From Limanda limanda (lineage: Eukaryota; Chordata; Actinopteri; Pleuronectiformes; Pleuronectidae), in assembly GCF_963576545.1 (NCBI RefSeq), contig NC_083642.1, positions 7,516,901 through 7,580,900 of the forward strand: 64,000 nucleotides of DNA, in the 5' to 3' direction. The position numbers and the translations under genes were made by a program. The notes under the pieces are model-generated. The model did not search any database and was not told the origin of the DNA. It saw only the letters and a list, made by a program, of their open reading frames with translations. This document shows positions 1 through 10,881 of the stretch, in pieces; the first letter of the stretch is position 1; every line of letters starts with the position of its first letter.

Positions 1-2333
1 AAGACGTGGGTCATAATATCCAACTGCATTCTGATTTCAGGTCAAAGAAGCCTCGTTAGCAAAATTCACAGACATTGCTTCAAAACCAGCAGAGCACTAT
101 GCCTTTAAAATCGAGAACTACAACGGACTGAAAGGAATACTGGAAAAGTTTCAAAAAAGGATTTTTAAAATGGAAAGTGATATTGGATATTTTTCTTTCC
201 TCTCTATCAAACAATGTTATAACACAAACCATAGCCTATACACACCAATACTAGTGAACTAATTTTGTTCCATATTTAGGCTCCAGTGTGGCTCGAGGAG
301 AAGACTTGAAGGAGGAAATGGCTCAGAGTGGATTCAGTGCTGTCTTCTATAACGTGAGTAAAGTGAAAACAGACAAAAATCTGAGCACATTCAAAATCCC
401 AGTGGTTTTATACACAGGTGCAGACAAACAGTAGAGTTAATTCCCTCCTGAACAAAGCGGCTGTCTTGTTGAGGGACCACTGTTTACAATCTTCCATTGT
501 TTTTTCTGGATGAAACAACAATTCTCTAGTGCCCCAGTGGACCAACCAGTTTGACAGCAGTAGTTCAGACTGAGCATTCGACATAGCACCCACTGGTAGC
601 TCCACTTTTCTCTGTGCTCTGACTAGTAATGCATTTCTCTGTTGACAGAATACGTTGATCCTGGGTTCAGTGGGCTCAAAGAGCTGGGGGGGCTCTCTCA
701 GAGAGATCCTTGAAGGAAAAGAAACACAAATTGAAGATCCACTAATGAAGAAGGACTCCTACATGGGTAAAGTCACATCAACAGTCATTACCATATCACC
801 TGCCCCTTTATTAAAATAGTTTATTTTGGCAGGAGACATGCAAAGGTAAATGACGATGTAGCTGACAGTTAAAATAGCTGTAAAGCACTGGGCTTCTTAA
901 AAATGAACATTTCATGTGAGTGACATTTCATGTTGTGACGGTCACTGTTGCAGGATACTCCATCTCTGTTGGCAAGAGGGACAATGCTTCTCTATACTTT
1001 GCGGGTGCACCAAGATTTGAGCACACAGGACAGGTCTTACTTTTCAGACGTGATGGTGGTAATTGGACCGCAGCCCAATCACTAAATGGTACCCAGGTAG
1101 GTACACTGTCTTGAAAAGGTTGTTTATAATATGAGTTATCGAAACATTATAACATAAACATTTTGCTTAACGTGGTAATTCTGCTAAATCTGCCAGTGCA
1201 AGTTAACAAACGTCTTTTTGTTACGCAGCCCTTAGAGGCCTTATCAATCATTTTTGGGTCATTTCTCATTAAAGTAGCTGTTCAATGACGAAAAAGAATG
1301 TGTGCAAGGTGCAGGCTTACTTTAACATTTGAGACAGCATTGCAATGTGTGAGAAAATGACAGAGCTCTTGGAAGCACAATACATGATTATCCTTACTCT
1401 ACTCAAATACATGTAGGTTTTTCAAAAATATATTAGCAAGTGTATGTTTAGACCCTCTGCAATTGTATGCCCCACTTTTTCAGATTGGCTCCTACTTTGG
1501 TGCAGAGCTGTGCTCAGTAGATATCGACTCAGATGGTAACACTGACTTCCTGTTGGTGGGAGCTCCCCTGTTCTATCAGCCCCATGAGAAGAAAGAAGGC
1601 CGGATCTATGTCTACATACTGTCTGAGAAGGTGGGGGCAGCGATAAAGCTTAGAGATGCTTGTTATTTGTTTCCTTCACTTTTTTAATCGATGCATTTGT
1701 TTTCATAATGAATTGACTTCTACAGATGCAACTGGAAATTGTACTAAATGTGACAGCATCCATGGGCAGATTTGGCACCACCATTTCCAGCCTTGCGGAT
1801 CTTAACGGAGACGAACTCCGAGACGTTGCTGTTGGAGCCCCCCTTGAGGATGATAACAGAGGGGCTGTGTACATCTACCTTGGTGACAGACGCAATGGCA
1901 TACGCAGCAATTTCAGCCAGGTGAGCTCATCACTGACATGCTGTGGGTAGATTCATCAACCACACATCAACCAGTGGTGCATCAAGGAAACCCAGTGAAT
2001 ACAGCATTAAGATGAACCACAATTTCACCAGGTCAAATCCACCATGGGGACGTTTGTGGAATCTTCCTAATTTCCTGTCATCTCTATACTGTCTGTCAAA
2101 ATCTTTGACAGACATGTATTTATTCCTCATTACACAGAATAAAATTGTCTTTTGAATAAAACAAAAACTCACATCTTCTAAAGGACAAACTAAACTTTTG
2201 TTTAGTTTACTTTAGTTTATTTCAAATGTTAGATAGAATAGAAATAGAAAAGATAGAATGAAATATATTTATAGGAAAAATCACAAAATAATTAATCAAC
2301 AACATATGTAGTCGAAAAAAACACAACATAAAT

Positions 2334-2530
2334 ATTCAGTCCTCTCTATGTTAGCCGCCATGTTTCTTGTAGTAGTCATGACTGGACAAACTAAACACCC
2401 TTTGAGTTTTTATGAACACTGAAGTTTACCACAGGTTCTCTATCATGTTTGGAAGGGGAGGATGGGTGAGGGGAATTCAGCACATGACACTTTACCAATA
2501 GATTTCACTAAATTCTACGCACTGCAACTT
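2334..2530. repeat. Partial copy of a MITE-like dispersed repeat, unit 1 intron 14
   Basis: This segment shares the internal core of the element at 2929-3313, including a CCGCCATG block, a GACAAACTAAACAC block and the terminal TAAATTCTA...CACTG region. It lacks the other end. A matching copy sits at the same intron position in unit 2, so the insertion predates the duplication. Confidence 0.5.
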
Positions 2531-2928
2531 GAAATTCCACCAGATCCATGAGTTTCAATGCATGTGACTTTAAAATCAGATTATCAGATTGTTCCTGATA
2601 TCCAATTTCATGTATGATCCTTATGGCTCCTTTTTGTTAGTGAGCAAAGTGGCTGCAGTGTGGTTTCGTAGATGTTGCCCCATCTATCAAGCATCATCTG
2701 TTTCCACCACCTCTCTAATGAGTAACTTAGAATTTATAGGCGAATCGTGCACACTTTAAATTTTCCAATCTTTTATTCCAGAGAATCATGGGACAGGGAA
2801 TAAGACCTGAGATGAGATTCTTCGGACAGGCCATTGATGGGCGCATTGACCTCGGAGAGGACGGACTTCCAGATATTTTGATCGGATCCCAGGGCATGGC
2901 TGTTGTCTTGAGGTATGGATACTGTGTG

Positions 2929-3313
2929 CGTTAAAGGTTCAGTGTGTCAGATTTAGGTGAAAGGATCTACTGGCAGAAAGTGAATATAAAATAATCCTAG
3001 TGATGTTTCACTAGTGTGTTTCATCTAAATTGTACGAATCATTGTTTTATTTTCCCTAGAATGGGCCCTTTATATTTAAATACTTTATATTTACATTGGA
3101 AGCGGGTCCTCTCTACAGAGGCCGCCATGTTTTTTTACAGTAGCCCAAACTGGACAAACTAAACACTGTTGATTTTTTATGACAACTTAAGGTTTCCAGA
3201 GGTTCTATGTCATGTTGAAAAGGGGAGAGTGGGGTGAAGGGTATTTAGCTGCAATATGCAATTTCATCACTAGATGTCACTAAAAACTACAAACTGAACC
3301 TTAAACCTTAAAG
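2929..3313. mobile_element. MITE-like element in unit 1 intron 15
   Basis: About 385 bp with short inverted ends: TTAAAGGTTCAGTGTG on the left and ACTGAACCTTAA on the right. There is no coding capacity. It resembles a non-autonomous DNA repeat family that I recognise as common in teleost genomes; the family name is not assigned. The paralogous copy is at 17318-17692 in unit 2. Confidence 0.55.
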
Positions 3314-6291
3314 ATTATGGCCAAGTCTGAATCAGAATCAGATAAAAAAGGGTTTTTGAGTGAACACCTTACCTGAGAACCTACTTAGCACTATAAGTAA
3401 CCTATAACATATTAATTAAATGTTATAAATGAAAGGAAAAAAAATATCAAATCTGTTCAAATATACACAATACATCTATAAAATGTCTCATAAGCTGATT
3501 TCAAAGTATAGGTCAGTTTTTTTTGCAGTTGCAATATTTCTACAATAATAAAGCAGTGTTTACATCCAAGCTGGTATAAAGCAGGACCGAAGGAACTAAT
3601 ATCAACCGTCTCCTATATGATCTACCAAAATATGATTCAACTCTATGCAAGACGCTTTACAAAATAAGCTTCTTGTAATGGAAATGTACTTAAAAACTTC
3701 TTAGTTTATCCTTACAACAGACATTTCCATCTAGGGCACAGCTCGACATAAACTTTATGGTGCACACACTTTCTAGCATGTGAGCCCTAAGTCTTTTCAT
3801 GTATTGCAGAAGTTGATCCTGAGGTCATCTGAATTCTAGTGGCCTTTGCTTTAGTCTGTGGTTGGACTGTGTTTTTTTGAAGAACACTCACCCAAACCAC
3901 CCAACCATACATGATACTAGTTCCTCTCTAATACATTTAGGATGCACTGTTACAGACTATATGTTCCAGTCACAGAACAATACATTCACAAACACTGCCC
4001 CCCTGGGTATTTTTGGATCAGGAGGTAACCCACACACACGTTTCCTCTCACTTTCTACCTCCACCTTGCCTGTGTGATCCTTTCTGCAAAGAGCTTTTAC
4101 AAAGAAACTTACAAAGACAACTTGTCTCAGGACCTCGTTTGTTGACCAATTTTCCACCACAGTCTAATGATACATTTTTTATCTCTTAAAATTAATTGAA
4201 TAAAGTTGTATCTTTAATCAATATCTTTCAGGTCCCGTCCTGTCTTCAACGTCACCGCACATCTCTCTTTTCTTCCTAAGGAAATAAGCACTGAGGAGAT
4301 TAACTGTGTGGACAAAACAGATGGAGATTTACCCATGGGGATCTTACAAGTCTGCTTTGAAATGGTAGAAAGCACAAAGAGCAAAGCCGGTAAGGACCGG
4401 AGCCAATGAACAGATTTATTAAGAGCTGCCAATAGTGCACACCCTATCGATGAGGTACTTTAATCTTGCTTTGTGTCCTTATAGACGTGATGAGCTCAGG
4501 ACTGAACATCTCATACATGCTTAATGTGGATCCAGTGAGACAAACCTACCGAGGTTTCTTTGGAAATGACAAGAAAGCCAGGAGTCTTACTTCCACCTGC
4601 AACCTGACGGCTAATGAAACTTGCTTCCAGCTCCCTGTCAACATGCCTGTATGGAGACCAATTCATTCACACTCATACTCTACAAATATGTTTAAGAGCA
4701 CCTACCACCTATATATAAATATCATCCATGTCGCTACACTGTAAATTGCTTCCATAACCAACACCAGTTGTTCTGAAATTGGGATCAGAGGACCCTGGGG
4801 GGTTGATGGAAATTCGCTCATTAAAATGATCATGATATATGGTTATTCTGTGTTGGAAACAACCCTTATACATGTTGAATGTCTTTCTAAGAAATGTTTT
4901 TAGTTGTTCTCACAAAACTTGTAGAAATATGAAAAGTAGGCAGGGTTTAATTATTCCAAGGGACATGTGTGAGGGGTCCTCACAATATTGTCTATAGGGA
5001 GACAATGGCCAGAAAAAAATGGAGGAGCTCTGACCTACACGACACACTATAAAATGTTGTGTAGGGCGGAGTTAAAAATGAGCGAAATGTTTTGAGCACA
5101 TGTCCTCTGCAACAAACGCATCAAAATTGTGTGTAGTTGTGTTTTCACAATTCGCTTAAGGATTTTAACACTTTTTCTCAAACAGAAATGTTCCTCTGAG
5201 GAAAACACTGAAATGTTTGCTATCAGTATTGAAATCTGCTGCATGCTTTAGTTTACTTGTTTTCTGTTGTTGTTATTCAAGCTCAAATACTCACCGTCCC
5301 ACCTCTCCATGTAGCAATACCTTTTTTGTCACATCATGATACATTTAACTGATAAAACTGGACTGTCAAGTCACATACCAGTAACACTAGCCGTCAAAAT
5401 CTTGTACATTTATTTGATCTTTTCTCATGGTCATGCTGAAATCAATTTCTTAAATGAAAAATCTCTGCTTTGTGAATATACAGATGACTTCTCTTCCTTT
5501 CTCATAGAAATGTCTGAAAGACACTTTTTCACCCATCACCATCAAATTCAACTTTTCCCAAGTCGACATTGAGAGTGCGAGTGCCGTCCTGAACGTGGAC
5601 AGCAGCAGGTCGGCTAGTGTTGAGGTATGTGCACTGCAGATGGCTGCAGGCCGTCACACAGAGTTGTATCCTTACAGACGCTCTCTTAACAGGTTCCAAA
5701 CTAAGATGAAATGGATGTCCCACAAGATCTTCCCCATTTTAAGCATATTTTCGATTCGCAGATAAACAAACCGGAGAGGAAATGCTGAAATATAATGGGA
5801 AAACAATTATGAATGACTGTGGTGGAAAAAAATTCTATCAATAAAAGCTAAATGTGACTTGGACTTTTTGAAAAAATCATGGTGTATATAGATCAAGTGA
5901 CTTAAAACTTCACACAAGCTTCTGCTGAGGAGACAGGAACCTCAACATATCTGTGTAGAGCGATAGTAACACTTTATACTTCATCATTTCGATACATTAA
6001 ATAAACCTGTTATACATCAAGTTTTCTAAACCTTTTTTGTACTGTTTATGTTTAACTCAAATTTTTTCATTTGCATGTTTTGATATCATTTAATGGCACC
6101 AAAGTAAAACATGTAGTGCAACTATCTGCTTCTTGCCCTGTATTTTCAAATAAGCAGCAATCTTTTTTCTACAGGTTCCCTTTGAAAAGCAATGTGCAAA
6201 AAACGAAAACTGTGATGCTGAGCTCGAGGTGTATTTCAACTTCATGTACGTTCGACATGTGATCAAACACCGGACAGCATCTGTAATGTTG

Positions 6292-8751
6292 GCGCTGACC
6301 TCATGATATGACCCATCCTCCCTCACAAGTTGACCTCTTACATCATATTCCTGTTAAGATATCATTTTAATAAGCATGCATCATACATATATCTTACATA
6401 TATGCACAGTGTAGAAAGTTTGTGGTAGAGTATTGATGAATGATACTCATTATTCAAGTTGTAATTTACATACTTTACAACAATGATAAAAAACAAACTT
6501 TTTATTTAGTTTGGCCTAATAAACCAGCATCTTTCCTGTCTAAATATGACTGTTTTAAATCAGAAGCTTCAAATATAATTGATCTAATTAAGTCTTTAGT
6601 ATCTTATCTTCCAATATTTTATCTACTCTGAACAAAAATAAGATTTGTGGCACAACAGTTTATATATGGCATTCCATTGTAGAATAAAAAATTTCAGTTG
6701 TATAGTTTTGAACAACTTATGCATAAGAAGCTTGTAAGTTTGAAATTCAACACAAGATTGAAATATGTGTACCCCTTATAAACAAGGTGACCAGGACTGA
6801 CCACAGATTAAGGGAGAATGTAAACAAATGCATTACACACTCACATTTACCAGCTTATCAGGGCGTTTGTATTTTAAAAAGTAAATGTACCTAATAAACT
6901 GGCAATAAGTACGAACGTAGCAGCAATATTGTTTGGAAACAGTGACATGATTTACTCAAAACCTTTGGCAAACATATGTATGATAAGTAAACAGGTAAGA
7001 TTTTCACACTTTTCACATTTTCAAAAATCCAAATAATATGTAAACACATACAGGTTATAGAGATCAGAAGCCTGGGCTTTGCCTCAGATAATAACTACAT
7101 TCAGTTTCACTGTTTCAAAATTGATGCTAAAAGAATAAAAGATTTAGACTTTGAAATATGTTAGGGAGATAAAACAAAAGTAAGTCCAATGTTAATGCCC
7201 GAGGTTGAAAGCAGTGGTGTCTAAAGTCTTAAAAAGGTCTTTGAATGGTGTGACCGACACTTTCCCATTTCCCCACTTTCCTTCCTCTGAATTGTTCTTC
7301 AGTCTCGGTCGGACGTGATGCTGCGTCAGTTGCGTCACAGGTCTGAATGGCAAGTTGTGTGTTCCAGAGTTTCTGACCTGAGGCTCCGTCCTAGCTGGAG
7401 CACTGAAGGTCGACCCGACTGTTGCCTCCACAGAGATGAGAGAGGTCTGAGAAGAGGTCTGGTGCTCTGTGGAGTGGGCAACACTCTTCTCAGTGGACTG
7501 TTGCTGGGAATACGGAGTCTGAGGAGCACATTACACACAGAGGCAAAAAGTCATCAGCTGCCACACACAAGATACACTTTTGGGCAGACAGTAGCTGATT
7601 AGAATATTGTAGCACATCCCCCAACCCTAATGACCTGAAGGTGTCCTGAGGTATTACGTTCACGTGGCAAAAGAAAATTAGTTCCTCCTTGAATACCGGT
7701 GAATATTTGTTCCAGATATGAAAATGAGTTCCCTCAATATTCCCTTTTGAGATAGTGTTCACAAGAACGGGACTGACAAACAGAAATTCCCCCAGAAATA
7801 ATGCAGACATAATGATGGCGCAGACACAAGATTGTGTATATTTTTACTTTCAACAAATATAATGAAAAACCCAAAATCAACAAATAAAACGTAATATCAA
7901 CAAGTTGTTAAGGTATAAACCTGATACATCTTCTAACTTTGTACCATAAAGCTCCTACAAGACATAAATGAGTCCAAGTCCCACCACAGTTTGATTTAAA
8001 AACTATAGTGTACCACCTTAAATGATCTGTTTGCACTTACAATGGAGAACAAGTCTTGTCAAATGATGGCATCGAGTAATACAGGTAAAAAAGGGAAAGT
8101 AACAAAGAACTAAAGATATTCAAGCATCATTTACTGTCTGATAGTTGATGAGCCACATCTCTGTACCACCAATTCCAGAAATCTCTGTGTCTCTAGAACC
8201 ATTCATCTGATCAGCCTCACGCTTGCCATGTGCATCGAAGTGCTGTGTCAAATTTACTGCCATTTGAAATCTCAACATTTTCTAAATTAAGTAGCTTTGA
8301 ATAAAGAGCAATCAGCGCTCTGCAGCAGCTGCACCAGCGTAAGTGATGTTGGCGATCAGGACAACGGCAAAGATAACACATTCTCCAGTTCGGGGGGGTC
8401 CACATACTAAAAAACATCTTCATCAATTTCACAACACAACACAACACATTACAGAAACGCACTGCAAATACAGAAAAAGACAACTGAAGTGTTTCCAGAG
8501 GACAGCTAAAAGTGATGGACACTGCTGCCACAAGAGACACAAACATGTCCAATACATCAAACAAATTCGGTTCCACACAGGAGTCGGCAACCCGCGGCTC
8601 TTCAGCTCCTCTTCAGTGGCTGTACAGTGCTGTGCATATTTTTCGCGAACGATGTACTTAGCGAATCAGTTTGCATATGATTAACGTGGACGTAAAGTTG
8701 TTTTTTTAAATCATTATCGTATCAGGCCATCAGGAAATACCAGGAGAGGGC

Positions 8752-8760
<9 letters not shown>
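6292..8760. repeat. Duplicated intergenic spacer, copy 1
   Basis: This stretch matches 27228-29878 almost base for base, apart from a roughly 200-bp segment near 29345-29545 that is absent here. It begins exactly where unit 1 integrin homology stops and runs to the GT microsatellite before the hAT-like insertion. From about 6.3 to 7.15 kb I count roughly 2% differences by eye; from about 7.15 to 8.2 kb there are only a few. It contains a minus-strand candidate exon (7192-7518) and otherwise no recognisable gene. Confidence 0.85.
7192..7518 (-). CDS. Unidentified candidate terminal exon in spacer copy 1
   Basis: On the minus strand a CTCCTCAG acceptor is followed by 327 nt open to a TAA stop, giving 108 residues rich in Ser, Thr and Gln and ending in a more hydrophobic stretch (KDLFKTLDTTAFNLGH). 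I do not recognise the protein. The sequence is identical in spacer copy 2 at 28127-28453. Further upstream on the same strand, 7810-7490 is also open; its only difference from copy 2 there is synonymous. The region has low divergence overall, so conservation alone does not prove coding. A non-coding explanation is about as likely. Confidence 0.25.
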   Translation of the reverse strand, partial: TPYSQQQSTEKSVAHSTEHQTSSQTSLISVEATVGSTFSAPARTEPQVRNSGTHNLPFRPVTQLTQHHVRPRLKNNSEEGKWGNGKVSVTPFKDLFKTLDTTAFNLGH

Positions 8761-8802
<42 letters not shown>

Positions 8803-8814
8803 TGTGTGTGTGTG
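8760..8814. repeat. GT/TG microsatellite, left remnant
   Basis: A run of TG dinucleotides with a single TTTG interruption. It is the left half of the microsatellite into which the hAT-like element inserted; the right half resumes at 10320. Confidence 0.85.
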
Positions 8815-9507
8815 GGGCGGCTCCTGGCATAGGCGAAGTAGGCGGTTGCCTAGGGCGCAAAATGCCGAGAGGGCGGCACAAGGGACTGATTTATCATGAC
8901 GTGACACATGCAATATAAACCAAAACATTCACATCACAACATCATCTTCTAAACCCGGGGACGCACCGGAGATAGAAGCGCAGCGAGGCGCCACGAAAGC
9001 TGTCCGCTTCCTTTCCGCGCCCATGTTAAATAATTGGGCTGTTCGCACCGGCAGCGTCGTGCCGGGAAGCTGCGGGCAGCGCCGCGGCCGGCTCGCGATC
9101 TGCAGCGATGGTTCCGGGGTCTGTTCTATTTTTTTCGCTCGCTGCGAGCAAATCGGGCCGGAAAACACACTGAAAATTGATATATTTCAAACGATCTATC
9201 ATGTCACTACAGATATGATGTCGGAAATGGCAAAACAGTTGTAAGTGCTGTTGTGGCGATCTCAGGGTATTCTGCCGTGACTTTAATCCAGGACACCGGC
9301 AGAGTTGTTTTCTCAAACATACTTTAAGGGCCGCCGTCATTTGCGATCTCGGGCAGCTGATCTTTTTCTTAAACAGACCTGCTGGATTCACCTGGTTTGA
9401 TGACAAATGGGTCCGACAAATACCGTGCTGGTTTGTGGTCAGCGAAAAAGTGACGTGACCGAGACGAGCGTCTTGACATGCATAAAGCATGAGTCATAAC
9501 GCAGAGG

Positions 9508-9558
9508 ATCCGGTAATTTTTCAAAATAAAACGGTTTTATTTTGAAAAACTACCGGAT
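9508..9558. repeat. Near-perfect palindrome (hairpin) inside the hAT-like element
   Basis: Arms of 25 nt (508-532 and 534-558 after 9000) are complementary with one mismatch and separated by a single G. The arms start ATCCGGTA and end AAAATAAAAC. Such a structure could extrude as a cruciform; its function is unknown. Confidence 0.85.
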
Positions 9559-9737
9559 ACTAGATAAAACAGAAAACATGTAAAATGTTTATTCTTTCTG
9601 TGCGTCCCGGTACCAAATGACCCACAAATGGGCCTGTTGCCCTGTTGATTACAATAAATAGGTCTAAAAAATATATGTATTGTGTTTGACTGTTCAGTAC
9701 TGTTCATATTCATTACATTTAAAAAGCAGACATAAAG

Positions 9738-9870
9738 GTAACTTAAAAGTTACTTTCCCTAGTAACTAATTACTTTTGATATACAGTAACTGGTGGGGTA
9801 AATCAATTACTTTTAAAAGAAGTGACTAGTAACTGTAACTAATTACTAATTTTCAGTAACTTGCCAAACA
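9738..9870. repeat. AGTAACT/AGTTACT-rich cluster
   Basis: The heptamer AGTAACT, near variants such as TAACTAATTACT, and reverse complements recur many times in about 130 bp inside the hAT-like element. This could be a subterminal transposase-binding array or the end of another nested element; the role is inferred only. Confidence 0.4.
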
Positions 9871-9982
9871 CTGCTTAATCCACACATTTGTCAGTTGTGT
9901 CTAAACAGACAGAAACACACAAGCACATACTCTCTTGTGTGTGTGTGTGGGGAGGCGTGTTAGACTGTGGTAAGAGTTGAAG

Positions 9983-10063
9983 ATGAGTCAAAAAAGGATT
10001 AAATTATCAGGTGCACGATTCAGAAAGCGCAGCAAAGTAGGGGAGGAGAAGAAAGAACAATAA
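9983..10063 (+). pseudogene. Short transposase N-terminus-like remnant
   Basis: A 26-codon ORF begins MSQKRIKLSGARFRKRSK and ends at TAA. The basic 'K-L-SGA-FRK' start resembles the N-terminus of fish hAT/ZMYM-type transposases. The rest of the protein is absent; about 260 bp of unrelated sequence separates it from the right inverted end. This supports a deleted hAT element but is too short to be certain. Confidence 0.35.
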
Positions 10064-10317
10064 AGAGGTAGAATCACCCCAATTCATCATTAATGTTTAT
10101 TTTTGTCGACATATGCTGTCAGTACAGCTGATTTCAGACTTTTTATATTTTTATTATATATTTTTATTATTTTTTATAGCTTACAATTTTGTCTGCCTGT
10201 GTGTGCATCTGTATACAGTCCAAAAGTTCTTGGGGATGCATGACAAATTGCGTGTGTATGTTGGGGGGGGCGCCATTCTGAAACCCCGCCTAGGGCGCCA
10301 ACATTGCCAGGGCCGGC

Positions 10318-10511
<194 letters not shown>

Positions 10512-10639
10512 CTCCCAAATAGCTCACACCCACAACACTGGCCCCGTGGCTCCGCCGCCGCCAACTCGCTCGGAGACACACAGTGAGATCTGAGCACGGA
10601 AGAGGGGGCAAACTTGCTCTAGTAAAGGTTACCTACCCC

Positions 10640-10881
10640 TGCACAATATGGACAATGCATTTCCTCAGAGCCACCGTACATTTCAGAGCAGCAAGCCAAA
10701 AGCGAAAGTGTGAGGGAAGAGATACATTTTGCTGAGAGCATTGTTGTGAGAGGAGAAGTGTCACAACCATCTGTTACCGTAACTCCCTCATTTAAAACGC
10801 GCACAGGAGGTGTTGCACATAGGGTTTAATTTAAAGTGTCAAGCAGCACCATCTTTAGCCTTGAGAAGATTCGTGTGGAAG
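10640..10881 (+). promoter_or_regulatory. Conserved 5' flank / putative promoter of integrin unit 2
   Basis: This segment just upstream of the ATG is nearly identical to 30290-30508 upstream of unit 3, so each unit carries its own 5' flank. No clear TATA box was seen. The transcription start is not determinable by eye. Confidence 0.35.

Larger units (their letters stand above)
41..6245 (+). pseudogene. Tandem unit 1: CD11-like integrin alpha, exons 9-19, 3'-truncated
   Basis: Eleven exons align one-to-one with exons 9-19 of unit 2 and keep open frames and phases: 41-176, 280-353, 649-766, 954-1096, 1484-1630, 1726-1920, 2782-2912, 4232-4389, 4485-4648, 5508-5624, 6175-6245. They encode the end of the I domain, beta-propeller repeats with FG-GAP and Ca-binding motifs (DIDSDGNTD in exon 13, DLNGDELRD in exon 14), and the start of the stalk. 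Earlier exons lie outside the window. Exons 20-31 (rest of stalk, membrane segment, tail) are missing, because about 47 bp after the exon 19 donor the sequence switches to intergenic spacer. Exon 9 ends in A instead of G before its GT donor, a weaker site. As it stands the locus cannot encode a membrane-anchored integrin. I infer a degrading paralogue, though a truncated or read-through transcript is possible. Confidence 0.8.

Noticed and set aside
8217..8684. Overlapping frames on both strands, including a short minus-strand hydrophobic C-terminus-like stretch after a possible acceptor
   Set aside because: The frames differ between the two spacer copies by a cluster of changes and no neighbouring exon could be linked.
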